36,146 nucleotides of DNA from CAZTGZ01 sp044339595 (GCA_044339595.1 JBIIVF010000008.1:1-36146); one strand, 5' to 3'; positions 15,693 to 24,354 are shown, numbered from the stretch's first letter. A program made the numbers and translations. Notes: generated from the letters alone by a model not told the origin.

Positions 15693-17688
15693 ATATAGCC
15701 ACTCCTCTTTCGCTCAGCTTTTGACCTTGTCGGACACTTCCAATGGTTTTATGGTGACCAAAATTAGGTCCTTTGATACCACCGGATTTATCACTTGGAA
15801 ATGTGATTCAATTGAACCCAATACAGTAAATTCTACTTTAAAATCTTACAGTGGGCTTGGGACTTTTGACACCCTAATTATGGTAGATTCAGTTATGGAT
15901 TCTATCCTCTATATGGTTAAAAACACGTATCATCAATTTCATAAAAGCATTCTTGTAGAAAATGCGATTTATAATGAACATGTTTATAACGGATCACTTT
16001 TACTTTCAAATGGTCTTATAGTAGAAGGACTTGGAGATAGAGATACATCACCGGATATCACAGAATCTTCTGCATTGTCTATTGCCTTGGCTGAGCTTGA
16101 ATGTGATACGTTTTATTGGGAAGATGATTCACTGGAATACTATCTCAAGTTAGATTCATTTGAAGGAGATACTACTTGGTATCCAGAAGGGGAATTGATC
16201 TTCGCAAATTTGGACAGTCCATATTATTCCATGGATCCGTTGCAGTGGAAACTTGCATGGAAATTTGAAATACATTCCTTGGTTCCGTTTAATTCATTTA
16301 TCGTATATATTGATGTTTTTACCGGGGAAGTAATTAAGTTGCGCGAAACATCGCATCCGGCAACTTTTGATAGTCCGATTTACGGGAATGGATTATATAT
16401 CGATTCAAAGTTGCATAATGGACGACATTACTTATGGGCAAATGATGGAGGGAAAAATATTAAAACAAGAAGGAAAGATATTGGGAATAGTTGGCGATAT
16501 TATGATTTAAAATCCGATGTAGACGGAGATTTTGGTAGTGATTATCCATTGGAAACTCAAACTCATTATTCTATTAATAGGGCCTATTCGTATTGGAATG
16601 AAAAATTTAAACGAGCTGGCACGGATGGGAAAAATAAGGAACTTAGAGTTATTATTTTTGACCATAATGATACAAATAAGGATACTTATTATTGGAGGGA
16701 AGATAATAATAAAAAGCCCGATCATATATTTTTTTCATCTGAAGACAATGGGGCGCTAGATGCAGTAGTCGATATAGCAGGTCATGAATATTCACATGCT
16801 GTAATTCGATGGACCTCTGAATTAGATGGTTGTAAAGAATCGGGCGCTATAAATGAGGGTTTAGCTGATATTTTTGGTTTGGGTTCTGAAGCATATACAA
16901 ATGGTGGAACACATAATTGGACCATAGGAGAAGATGCGAATTGGATTACACGAAATATGCAAACTCCGGCAAATGATGGTAATCCAAGAGAGTATATGGG
17001 AGTTTTGTATTTGAACACAGATTCAGCGTGTAACTGTGGAAGGGATAGAAGCAGATGTTATAAACATACCAACTGTGGAGTCATTGGTCGTTGGTTTTAC
17101 CTATTAACAGAAGGAGGTGCCAATAGCGGCTATGGTTGTTCTCCCGCAACAGGAATCACCTTAGCCAAGGCAGAAGCGATCGTTCATCTTGCAACCATTA
17201 AACATCTTAGCGAGAAATCAGGGTTTGCAGCCCTTAGAGATGCTACACTAAAGTCAACGAGGTTTTTATTCGGAGAATGTTCATTTGAAGAAGTGCAAGT
17301 TTGTCGTGCATGGGCCAACGTAAATGTAGGCGGTTGTTGTGAATGCATAGGAACTGCGGAAGTGCCGTACTGTTGGCCAGAATTATTACCTGAGGAAGGA
17401 GTGCCTTTTAATTTGAGAAATAAATTTGATTCTAAATTTGATGATTTGTATGCATATCCAAATCCGGTAGGTGATAATCTTATTGTTTCGATTAACTCTA
17501 TAAAAGGTACACCTGAAATTTATGAATATTCAGTTTATGATGCACATGGAATAGTGGTTTATCATTCTATGTCTGATAACAGTAGCAATCAATGCTCCAT
17601 CAACACTTCATCATTTATTTCTGGAGTATATTTTCTTCTGGTTTCTACACATCAAGGTATTGTTCACTTAAAGTTTATGAAGCCATGA
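15679..17688 (+). CDS. M4 (thermolysin)-family secreted metallopeptidase with T9SS sorting domain; signal peptide out of frame
   Basis: The open frame from a TTG codon encodes 669 residues. About 25-225 is a thermolysin-type propeptide; the catalytic domain follows with VDIAGHEYSHAV (His369, Glu370, His373), Glu393 in GAINEGLADIFG, and the catalytic His463 in KHTNCGVIGRWFYLL. A type IX secretion tail begins near 590 (YAYPNPVGDNL) and ends GVYFLLVSTHQGIVHLKF. The N-terminus is odd: TTG gives only MLVCLYSHSSFAQ, too short and uncharged for a good signal. The natural ATG at 15651 supplies the missing charged start (MIKNLKLCLF) but is one frame off, separated by an 8-base repeat. The gene is either switched off here, phase-variable, or affected by an indel error. 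It is AT-rich relative to flanking genes. Confidence 0.85.
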   Translation: MLVCLYSHSSFAQLLTLSDTSNGFMVTKIRSFDTTGFITWKCDSIEPNTVNSTLKSYSGLGTFDTLIMVDSVMDSILYMVKNTYHQFHKSILVENAIYNEHVYNGSLLLSNGLIVEGLGDRDTSPDITESSALSIALAELECDTFYWEDDSLEYYLKLDSFEGDTTWYPEGELIFANLDSPYYSMDPLQWKLAWKFEIHSLVPFNSFIVYIDVFTGEVIKLRETSHPATFDSPIYGNGLYIDSKLHNGRHYLWANDGGKNIKTRRKDIGNSWRYYDLKSDVDGDFGSDYPLETQTHYSINRAYSYWNEKFKRAGTDGKNKELRVIIFDHNDTNKDTYYWREDNNKKPDHIFFSSEDNGALDAVVDIAGHEYSHAVIRWTSELDGCKESGAINEGLADIFGLGSEAYTNGGTHNWTIGEDANWITRNMQTPANDGNPREYMGVLYLNTDSACNCGRDRSRCYKHTNCGVIGRWFYLLTEGGANSGYGCSPATGITLAKAEAIVHLATIKHLSEKSGFAALRDATLKSTRFLFGECSFEEVQVCRAWANVNVGGCCECIGTAEVPYCWPELLPEEGVPFNLRNKFDSKFDDLYAYPNPVGDNLIVSINSIKGTPEIYEYSVYDAHGIVVYHSMSDNSSNQCSINTSSFISGVYFLLVSTHQGIVHLKFMKP

Positions 17689-18341
17689 GAAACTTAAAGC
17701 TTATTTTATTTATATTATTTTTGATGATGCAACCTGTGATTATTCTTGCAAACAACGATACACTGAGGAAATATAAAAATCAAATTAGCATCGGCACAAC
17801 AGGTTTTTATCTTCCGGAGTTTCGGGATTATAATATATCTAGCTTCTATGAAGATAATGTCTTTCGACCCAACCGACTATTCATCAGCCATTTGAAATAT
17901 GAACGTGAATGGAATGATCGATTGGCCATGCAAATAGAATACAATGGATTTAGAAGTAAGAATTATCTATTTATAGTGAATCCCTTTGACCAGAAGTATG
18001 GACGATATTCTAGAGGACTGACTATGTTTTTGTTTTCTGCAGGTTGTGTTGGTTCTATAAGATCCAATATCATGAATAATCTTGCACTTGTCACAAAATA
18101 TGGGGGAGGATTTCAGTTTAGGTTTGGTGAAGAAAGACCGTTTATAGTGCGTGATAGAAGCGCCCCCCTCGATGGGCCCGGTGTCAAACTAAGCATATCA
18201 GAAAACCTCGTGTATAAAAAGCGATATGTTTTAGGCATCAACGCTGATTTTCATGCTTTCTACCAACCGGATAGAGAATTTCAAATGAAGGATCATAATT
18301 ATTTCATGTCCAATGCTTTGTATTTAGGAGTGAAATTTTGA
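17685..18341 (+). CDS. Secreted/outer-membrane protein of unknown function, partner of the M4 peptidase
   Basis: A 218-residue protein with a clear Sec signal (MRNLKLILFILFLMMQPVII, cleavage near ILA-NND). The rest is rich in alternating aromatic strands (NQISIGTTGFYLPEF, FISHLKYEREWNDRLAMQIE, YVLGINADFHAFYQP) and ends NALYLGVKF, with a terminal aromatic residue typical of outer-membrane beta-barrels. It starts in an ATGA overlap with the M4 peptidase stop, so the two are coupled. It could be a barrel or surface anchor linked to the protease; this is inferred. A longer start at 17592 is out of context. Confidence 0.75.
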   Translation: MRNLKLILFILFLMMQPVIILANNDTLRKYKNQISIGTTGFYLPEFRDYNISSFYEDNVFRPNRLFISHLKYEREWNDRLAMQIEYNGFRSKNYLFIVNPFDQKYGRYSRGLTMFLFSAGCVGSIRSNIMNNLALVTKYGGGFQFRFGEERPFIVRDRSAPLDGPGVKLSISENLVYKKRYVLGINADFHAFYQPDREFQMKDHNYFMSNALYLGVKF

Positions 18342-18365
18342 AAATCTCGTCGGCAGATATTTGGT

Positions 18366-20405
18366 CTACCAAATCTTAATCATTTCCGCTTCCTGCTTAC
18401 TCATCTTGCAACCTGCTTTACATCCAAAAGCATCCCTGAATTCCGATATGTTAGACAAGGGGCCCAATACCCTGTATTCTCCGGGTGAATGCACATCGGT
18501 AATCAATCGGTTTTTGAGTTCGTCTTCGTTGATGTTTTGTTTCCAAACATTGGCCCAGCTCAGGTAAAAGCGCTGTTGCCAGGTGAATCCGTCGATAGGG
18601 GCAGGTTCGTTTCCTGAAAGCTGTTTTTTGAGTGCGGCATAGGCCAGGGTCAATCCACCCAAATCGGCGATGTTCTCGCCCAAAGTCATGTCACCTTTGA
18701 TGTTCATGCCCGGAATGGGTTCATAGCTGCTGTATTGTTCTGCCAGTTTTTTGGTAAGTATGCCAAATGCAGCTCTGTCTGCATCGGTCCACCAGTTATT
18801 CAGGTTTCCTTCTCCGTCAAATTTGCTGCCCTGATCATCAAAACCATGGGTAAATTCATGTCCAATCACCCCGCCAATTCCACCGTAATTGATGGCATGG
18901 TCGTACGTGATATGAAAGAACGGCGGTTGCAATATTCCCGCAGGAAACACAATCTCATTGTTGGAAGAATTGTAATAGGCATTCACCGTTTGCGGTGTCA
19001 TGCCCCATTCTTTTTTGTCTACGGGTTTTCCAAGCTTCTCTACCATCAGTTTGTGCCCAAAAGCGCGGATGCGGAGTACATTTTCGACATGCTTGTCGGG
19101 CATGATCACCAACGATGAATAGTCTTTCCATTCATCCGGATAACCCACCTTATAAGTAAACGATTCGAGTTTTTTGAGTGCTTTTTGCTTGGTGGTATCG
19201 CCCATCCAGGTGAGATTGAGGATGCTCTCTTTGTAAGCAGAACGCAAATTCTCAATCATTTGGGCTATGTAAGCTTTAGAACTGGGCGGGAAGTATTTTT
19301 CTACAAACAACTGTCCCAAAGGTTCTCCCAACATCCCGTTAACGGCACTTAAAACCCTTTCGTTTTTAGGCTTCATTTCTTTGGTTCCGCGCAAAACGGT
19401 CGCATAGAAATCAAAACTTGCTTTTTCGTATTTCGGTCCGATATTTCCACCAAAACTGTTGATCAGATGCCAGATCTGATAAGCTTTGAGGGTGGCTACC
19501 GGGGTTTCATTCAACAATTGGTTGAGGCCTTCGAAATAGGCGGGTTGGGATACATTCATTTCCTGTGCGGATCCTAATTCCAGCGTTTCAAGGGCTTTCT
19601 GAACCTTCAATAGCGGATAATTTCCGTTTACCGCGGCTACAGGGAGTTTATTGTAGGTTTTCAATGGATCGCGTTGCTCGGTAATCGACCATTGAATTTT
19701 TGCGATGGCGGTTTCAAAAGCAAGAATATTGGCACCGGGTTTGTCGCTCATGCCGCTTAATTCCATCACCCGATGGATGTGATCCACATATTGTTCTCTG
19801 ATTTTAACAAATTTTTCGTCTTCCTTCAGATAATAGTCGCGATTGGGCAAACCCAAACCGCTTTGCGACATGCCCACTAAGTATTGATTGCTGTTTTTGC
19901 GATCTCGGGTAACAAAGATGGCCATGGGGGTTGTAATACCCATTTTCATCATTTCAGGGTACAAGGCAATGAGATCTGCATTGTTATTGCAAGAGATTAT
20001 TTTTGTGAGTATCGGCATCAAGGCGGTCAGCCCTTCTTTTTCCTTTGCTTCATCATTCATGGCGCTTTTGTACAAGTCTGCGATGAGTTGTTTGTTGGTG
20101 CCTTGATTGTGCTTTCCTTTCAGTACTTCATCCAGAATGGTTTGCAATTTGGCATCGTTTTCTTTGGTGAGCACATTAAATGAACTCCACCTCGATTCTG
20201 TAGAAGGAACCGGGTTTTTGGTCATCCATTCGCCGTTTGCATATTGATAGAAATTGTCACAAGCGGCAGTGTTTTTATCGATTTGGGCTGCATCAAAGGC
20301 AGGGGGGACGATGATGGTATGTTTTGGTACGACCATGGTATTTTTTTTCACAGAACAGGCAAGGATAAAGCCAATGGAAAGGAATAAGAGGATGGAATTT
20401 TTCAT
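18366..20405 (-). CDS. M13-family metallopeptidase (neprilysin/PepO-like) lipoprotein
   Basis: A 679-residue protein with a lipoprotein signal (LLFLSIGFILAC, Cys17). The M13 signature is intact: NEIVFPAGILQPPFF (483-497), VIGHEFTHGFDDQG with His516, Glu517, His520, and Glu577 in LGENIADLGG. The tail has the S1'-site pattern DVHSPGEYRVLGPL (637-650), ending near a CKAGC pair where many members have CxxG and a C-terminal W. The N-terminal helical domain (DNFYQYANGEWM) is typical. It should cleave short peptides in the periplasm or at the surface. It lies 11 bases downstream of an enoyl-CoA hydratase gene, though the two have no clear metabolic link. Confidence 0.93.
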   Translation of the reverse strand: MKNSILLFLSIGFILACSVKKNTMVVPKHTIIVPPAFDAAQIDKNTAACDNFYQYANGEWMTKNPVPSTESRWSSFNVLTKENDAKLQTILDEVLKGKHNQGTNKQLIADLYKSAMNDEAKEKEGLTALMPILTKIISCNNNADLIALYPEMMKMGITTPMAIFVTRDRKNSNQYLVGMSQSGLGLPNRDYYLKEDEKFVKIREQYVDHIHRVMELSGMSDKPGANILAFETAIAKIQWSITEQRDPLKTYNKLPVAAVNGNYPLLKVQKALETLELGSAQEMNVSQPAYFEGLNQLLNETPVATLKAYQIWHLINSFGGNIGPKYEKASFDFYATVLRGTKEMKPKNERVLSAVNGMLGEPLGQLFVEKYFPPSSKAYIAQMIENLRSAYKESILNLTWMGDTTKQKALKKLESFTYKVGYPDEWKDYSSLVIMPDKHVENVLRIRAFGHKLMVEKLGKPVDKKEWGMTPQTVNAYYNSSNNEIVFPAGILQPPFFHITYDHAINYGGIGGVIGHEFTHGFDDQGSKFDGEGNLNNWWTDADRAAFGILTKKLAEQYSSYEPIPGMNIKGDMTLGENIADLGGLTLAYAALKKQLSGNEPAPIDGFTWQQRFYLSWANVWKQNINEDELKNRLITDVHSPGEYRVLGPLSNISEFRDAFGCKAGCKMSKQEAEMIKIW

Positions 20406-20416
20406 TTTGTTTATGA

Positions 20417-21196
20417 TTAACGTCCCTTAAACTCAGGACTTCTTTTTTCAATAAATGCGTTCATGCCTTCTTTTTGATCTTCAGTGGCAAAAAGCATATA
20501 AAAATTCTTTCTTTCGAAATACAATGCTTCCTGCAATGGCATTTCAAAAGCTTTTAAGACCGATTCTTTGGCCATTTGCACCGCTATCGGTGATTGAGCG
20601 GCAATTTGAGCGGCCAATTTAAGGGCTTCATCAAGGTATAACTCAACGGGTACTACTTTGTTGATGAGACCGCTTTTCAGGGCTTCTTCGGCAGATATAA
20701 AATTTCCGGTCAGCACCATTTCCATGGCTTTCGCTTTGCCTACGGCACGCGGCAATCTTTGCGTTCCTCCTGCGCCGGGCATCACGCCGATTTTTATTTC
20801 GGGTTGTCCAAATTGAGCGGTTTCGCTCGCCACCACCATGTCGCACAGCATCACGAGTTCACATCCTCCGCCGAGGGCAAATCCACTCACCGCAGCGATG
20901 ATGGGCTTCTTGGTCTTTCTGATTTGATCCCAGGTACTGAACTGATCTATTTGAAGCATGTCAATGGCATTTTTGCCCGACATCTGCTTGATATCGGCTC
21001 CTGCGGCGAAGGCCCGCTCATTTCCTGTAATCACAATAACTCGCACTTCCGGGTCTGCATCGAGGATCTGTAAAGCCGCTTTCAATTCGAGCATGAGCTG
21101 GAGATTCAGGGCATTGAGCTCCTTCGGACGATTGAGGCGAACCAAGGCCACATAGGGCTGATATGCAGGTTCTACAAGAATAAATTCGTAAGACAT
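20417..21196 (-). CDS. Enoyl-CoA hydratase/isomerase (crotonase family)
   Basis: A 259-residue crotonase. AFAAGADIKQM (62-72) and SGFALGGGCELVMLCDM (104-120) form the CoA and oxyanion-hole region. The two acid/base glutamates are present: Glu113 in GGGCELV and Glu133 in FGQPEIKIGVMPGAGGTQRL. Both glutamates and the length favour a true short-chain enoyl-CoA hydratase of beta-oxidation or butyryl-CoA metabolism. The start at 21196 (MSYEFILVEP) matches family N-termini; the longer frame to 21325 would cross the divergent promoter region. It is the first gene of a unit with the M13 peptidase. Confidence 0.92.
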   Translation of the reverse strand: MSYEFILVEPAYQPYVALVRLNRPKELNALNLQLMLELKAALQILDADPEVRVIVITGNERAFAAGADIKQMSGKNAIDMLQIDQFSTWDQIRKTKKPIIAAVSGFALGGGCELVMLCDMVVASETAQFGQPEIKIGVMPGAGGTQRLPRAVGKAKAMEMVLTGNFISAEEALKSGLINKVVPVELYLDEALKLAAQIAAQSPIAVQMAKESVLKAFEMPLQEALYFERKNFYMLFATEDQKEGMNAFIEKRSPEFKGR

Positions 21197-21287
21197 GATG
21201 TGATTTAGATTCGTCTGCAAACTGCATCTTTTTATCGAATTAGTCAAATATTTCCTTAAGTTGTGGTACGATATGATATCAAAATGA

Positions 21288-21295
21288 TATCTTTG
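21288..21295 (+). promoter_or_regulatory. Putative -7 element for the SPFH gene, next to GATATC repeats
   Basis: TATCTTTG matches TAnnTTTG and ends 17 bases before the ATG at 21313. It overlaps the second copy of GATATC in GATATC-AAAAT-GATATC (21275-21291), two palindromic hexamers in one helical turn that may form an operator. The nearest TTG upstream is 24 bases away, longer than the usual spacer. Confidence 0.4.
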
Positions 21296-21312
21296 TTCAA
21301 AATTTAAAAAAA

Positions 21313-22161
21313 ATGGAAAAATCATTTAAACCTGTGAGTGGCTATGTTGGCATTGTGTTATCTCTTGTTTTATTGGCCATTGCGATATTCGGTGGAATCG
21401 CCAAGAATATCCCGATTGCCGTTGTGTCCGGAACAGTGCTATTGTTCGTTTTGGCCGGTTTCCTTATTATCTTTCCCAATGAATGTGCAGTGATTACTTT
21501 ATTTGGTGAATACAAAGGAAGTGTGCGGGAAAACGGATTTTTCTGGACAAACCCATTTTTTTCAAAAAAGAAACTTTCGTTGCGTGCGGTGAACCTCGAC
21601 AGCGAATCCATCAAAGTAAATGACAAACTGGGAAATCCGATTTTGATTGGAGTCGTTTTGGTTTGGCGTGTCAGAGATTCTTTTAAGGCAGCATTTGAAG
21701 TAGATGATTATCAGCATTTTGTGAAGATTCAAAGTGAATCTGCGGTAAGAAAACTCGCAGGAACCTTCAGTTACGACAATTTTGAAGACCATGATGCCGA
21801 AATTACCTTGAGATCAGGAGGGGATGAAGTGGATCAGATATTGGAAAATGAACTGACCGAACGATTGAAAATCGCAGGAGTAGAAGTGATCGAAGCGAGA
21901 ATCAGCAATTTGGCCTATGCCAGTGAAATAGCCGGAGCGATGTTACAAAGACAGCAAGCTACAGCAGTGGTAGCCGCTCGACATAAAATTGTGGAAGGTG
22001 CGGTTGGGATGGTGGATATGGCCCTGCACATGTTGAGTCAAAAAGATATTGTACATCTCGATGAAGAGAAGAAAGCAGCCATGGTGAGTAATCTGATGGT
22101 GGTGTTATGCAGCGATCGGTCTGCCAGTCCAGTCATCAATGCAGGAACTTTAAATCATTAA
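21313..22161 (+). CDS. SPFH/Band 7 domain membrane protein
   Basis: A 282-residue protein. Two adjacent membrane helices fill residues about 10-55, followed by a Band 7/SPFH domain: NECAVITLFGEYKGSVRENG (61-80), then the long LGNPILIGVVLVWRVRD strand region and an alpha-helical end (EIAGAMLQRQQATAVVAARH) typical of stomatin-like proteins. SPFH proteins assemble into large membrane rings or microdomains that scaffold other proteins. The downstream short ribbon-helix-helix gene begins 18 bases after its stop, an arrangement common for this SPFH type in Bacteroidota. It is divergent from enoyl-CoA hydratase. Confidence 0.88.
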   Translation: MEKSFKPVSGYVGIVLSLVLLAIAIFGGIAKNIPIAVVSGTVLLFVLAGFLIIFPNECAVITLFGEYKGSVRENGFFWTNPFFSKKKLSLRAVNLDSESIKVNDKLGNPILIGVVLVWRVRDSFKAAFEVDDYQHFVKIQSESAVRKLAGTFSYDNFEDHDAEITLRSGGDEVDQILENELTERLKIAGVEVIEARISNLAYASEIAGAMLQRQQATAVVAARHKIVEGAVGMVDMALHMLSQKDIVHLDEEKKAAMVSNLMVVLCSDRSASPVINAGTLNH

Positions 22162-22179
22162 TTCAATCCAATCCTCATT

Positions 22180-22353
22180 TTGGCCAAAAAATCATTTCCT
22201 CTTCGCATGGATGAATCCACCTATCAGGCTCTGGAGAAATGGGCGGCGGATGAGTTCAGAAGCACCAACGGTCAGTTGGAATGGATTATCCATGAAGCAT
22301 TGAAAAAAGCGGGCAGGATGAAAAAAAATCAGACGGACAAAAAGCCGGAGTAA
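22180..22353 (+). CDS. Short Arc-type ribbon-helix-helix DNA-binding protein
   Basis: A 57-residue frame starting at TTG, 18 bases after the SPFH stop. The sequence KKSFPLRMDESTYQALEKWA, then ADEFRSTNGQLEWIIHEAL and KKAGRMK, is a standard Arc/MetJ ribbon-helix-helix: one DNA-binding strand (SFPLRM) and two helices. The tail is lysine-rich. It could repress its own operon or act as the DNA-binding partner of the SPFH protein. An ATG at the tenth codon would cut into the beta strand, so TTG is preferred. Confidence 0.75.
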   Translation: MAKKSFPLRMDESTYQALEKWAADEFRSTNGQLEWIIHEALKKAGRMKKNQTDKKPE

Positions 22354-22356
22354 GCT

Positions 22357-22388
22357 TTTCGAAAATCAAAAAATGTATTTTATATTTG
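22357..22388 (+). promoter_or_regulatory. Putative promoter of the toxin-antitoxin pair
   Basis: TATATTTG (22381-22388) matches TAnnTTTG, with a TTTTC stretch (22356-22360) in the -33 position at about 20 bases. It ends 17 bases before the antitoxin ATG at 22406 and excludes a start at 22373. Confidence 0.5.
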
Positions 22389-22405
22389 TGGAATATATTT
22401 ATAAT

Positions 22406-22645
22406 ATGACAACATTCACCTCCACTTTGCCCGATGATTTACTGCAGAAGCTCGCAGAAAAAGCCCGACAATTGAAAGTGCCTAAAAACAAACTGATGGA
22501 ATCCGCTTTGCGTTTATACCTTGATCACCTGACCCGTGCCGAATACATCCGTTCCTACAAACAAATGAATGAAGATGTAGATCTCATGAAAGTGGCAGAA
22601 GAGGGTATGGATGATTATCTCCGTCAGTTAGATGAACAGGCATGA
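22406..22645 (+). CDS. Ribbon-helix-helix antitoxin of a MazEF-type module
   Basis: A 79-residue protein. The N-terminal half is a ribbon-helix-helix domain (TFTSTLPDDLLQKLAEKARQ, then VPKNKLMESALRLYLDHLT), which would bind the operator as a dimer. The C-terminal part (SYKQMNEDVDLMKVAEEGMD) is acidic and probably flexible, as expected for the segment that wraps the toxin. It overlaps the toxin start by four bases (ATGA), giving the usual translational coupling. Expression is probably autorepressed through the promoter immediately upstream. Confidence 0.85.
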   Translation: MTTFTSTLPDDLLQKLAEKARQLKVPKNKLMESALRLYLDHLTRAEYIRSYKQMNEDVDLMKVAEEGMDDYLRQLDEQA

Positions 22646-22971
22646 AGCAAGGCGAATTATGGTATGCCATTTTGGGACCTGTGTTAGGTAGCGAACAAGA
22701 TGGTTACAGGCCGGTTCTCATCATCAGCGGCAATTTGATGAATCAATATGCTCCGGTGGTCATTTGTTGTCCGCTGACCACCAAAATCAAGCATTACAAA
22801 GGGAATCCGATTTTGCCGCCATCCGAAAATGGCCTCAGTGCCACCTCAGAAGTATTGGTTTCCCATATTAGGAGCATTTCAAAAGACCGACTGTCGAGAA
22901 GAATTGGCGAGGTGCCTGAATCCGTTATCGCTGAAATAAAGCAAACCTTGAAGGAACTGACGACGTTTTAA
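22642..22971 (+). CDS. MazF/PemK-family toxin (endoribonuclease)
   Basis: This 109-residue protein opens with KQGELWYAILGPVLGSEQDG and the RPVLIIS strand that follows, the standard PemK/MazF start, with the catalytic Arg in GYRPVL. CCPLTTKIKHYKGN and the SEVLVSHIRSISKDRL segment (with the conserved Thr/Ser-Glu region) complete the SH3-like fold. Family members cleave single-stranded mRNA at short sequences when the antitoxin is degraded. All core elements are present, so the toxin looks intact. Its stop is 3 bases from the convergent VWA gene stop. Confidence 0.9.
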   Translation: MKQGELWYAILGPVLGSEQDGYRPVLIISGNLMNQYAPVVICCPLTTKIKHYKGNPILPPSENGLSATSEVLVSHIRSISKDRLSRRIGEVPESVIAEIKQTLKELTTF

Positions 22972-22974
22972 ATT

Positions 22975-24354
22975 TTACTTCTTCTTCTGAATTTCGTAAT
23001 TCATCGACTTATTGCTCTTTTGAAGCACTTTTTTGTCGTAATCATTCATGCTTTCATAATCCTTTATTTTGGTCTTATAATTCGACATCATTGAATCCTG
23101 TTTCATATATCTCGGATCTGTAGTAACGGTAGCACCATATTTATATTTTAGACTGGCAGAGCCGTCGATCAGATTTCGGGCTCCGGTATAATTTCCCTGA
23201 TCCACCAAAGTCATGGCCCTTTGCATGAGCCAATTCGCATGAAAAGTGGCATACTCACGAATCACCAAGGGATCGAGATTTTGATCTAAAAGCATTTTTG
23301 AATCGGTGGGTTGAACCGTGAATTGCAGGGTTTCACTGATCTCACCGTTGCCGTTAACCGCATCAGCGTACGACAGCACGGCCTTGAAATTTAAAGGGTT
23401 AGCAGTGCCGGGCTGAAGCACATAACTCATGAGAAAAGCTTTTTGATCTTCACTCGAAATGTCCCTAAGAATAATTTCAGGATTCGACAAATCGGTGGAC
23501 ACGTTTTCATAACCATACATTTGAACCAACCGAACGCCTTCAGGTAAATTCACTTTTACCTTCGCATTTTGCGCTACGACCTGAAGCAATCCATTTAATT
23601 CTTTCCTGAAAATATCCGGAATCTGATCCGGGTTTTGGATAAAATAGTAATTGCCTGAACCACTTTCAGCGATGCCCATCATCAGGTCTTCATTAAAATC
23701 TGCCCCAACGCCAAAGGAGGATGTAGTGATGCCATCGGTGATGTTAATACGGGTTGCCAGTTGCTTGATGCGCTCGGGTTCTACGATGCCTGCATTGGCC
23801 AGACCGTCAGACATCAACAATACGCGATTGACGTAGCCGGATTTTAAATTGGCCTTCACTTGTGAATGTCCTTCTGAGAGTCCGCCGCTTAGGTTGGTGC
23901 TGCTTCCCGACTGAATGGTGCTGATGAGCTGGTGGATGTGGCTTTTATCGGATACTGCCGTCGACTTTAAGAGTGTTTTTACTTCTGAATCATAAATCAC
24001 GATGCTTAGAAAATCTTCCGGCTTGAGCTGATCAACTACAAAATCTGCGGCCTGTTTGGCATATTTAAGTTTATCTCCGCTCATACTCCCGCTTCGGTCG
24101 ATGACCAGGCAGAGGTTTAATGGCGTTCGACTGCTGCTCACAGGGTTGTAAGCATCTGCCTTTAACTGTGCGAATACAAAATGGGTATCGTTTGAACCGG
24201 TGAGATAATATGTATTGTCCGGTGAAAATTGAAAATGGAGGTATCCGGATTTGACTTCGCTCGATATTCTATTTGGAGATGGATCATTTTTCGGAATCAC
24301 AAATGACAGGGTCATCAAGACGGCGAACAAAAGCAGTAATTTATGCATGATCAA
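22975..24354 (-). CDS. Secreted von Willebrand factor A domain protein
   Basis: The product has 459 residues and an N-terminal signal (LLLLFAVLMTLSFVIP). The VWA domain starts near residue 75 with a complete MIDAS motif, DRSGS (Asp86, Ser88, Ser90) in LCLVIDRSGSMSGDKL, a later Thr/Ser in SGSSTNLSGGL, and the Asp in LLMSDGLANAG. A beta-rich region and a helical C-terminal stretch (from about 365, YATFHANWLMQRAMTLVDQG) follow, the layout of Bacteroidota proteins related to inter-alpha-trypsin-inhibitor-type VWA proteins. It probably binds a protein ligand through a metal at the envelope. No enzymatic partner gene is adjacent. Confidence 0.85.
   Translation of the reverse strand: MIMHKLLLLFAVLMTLSFVIPKNDPSPNRISSEVKSGYLHFQFSPDNTYYLTGSNDTHFVFAQLKADAYNPVSSSRTPLNLCLVIDRSGSMSGDKLKYAKQAADFVVDQLKPEDFLSIVIYDSEVKTLLKSTAVSDKSHIHQLISTIQSGSSTNLSGGLSEGHSQVKANLKSGYVNRVLLMSDGLANAGIVEPERIKQLATRINITDGITTSSFGVGADFNEDLMMGIAESGSGNYYFIQNPDQIPDIFRKELNGLLQVVAQNAKVKVNLPEGVRLVQMYGYENVSTDLSNPEIILRDISSEDQKAFLMSYVLQPGTANPLNFKAVLSYADAVNGNGEISETLQFTVQPTDSKMLLDQNLDPLVIREYATFHANWLMQRAMTLVDQGNYTGARNLIDGSASLKYKYGATVTTDPRYMKQDSMMSNYKTKIKDYESMNDYDKKVLQKSNKSMNYEIQKKK

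Noticed and set aside
18359..18374. ATTTGGT-CT-ACCAAAT palindrome between convergent genes as a bidirectional terminator
   Set aside because: The 2-base loop is too small, there is no T run, and half of it codes for the last residues of the M13 peptidase.
21197..21325. N-terminal extension of the enoyl-CoA hydratase frame
   Set aside because: It would cross the start and promoter of the divergent SPFH gene and has no similarity to crotonases; MSYEFILVEP is a normal N-terminus.
21313..22971. Anti-phage defence island
   Set aside because: Beyond one MazEF pair there is no restriction, CBASS, retron or other recognised defence gene, and no mobile-element marks.
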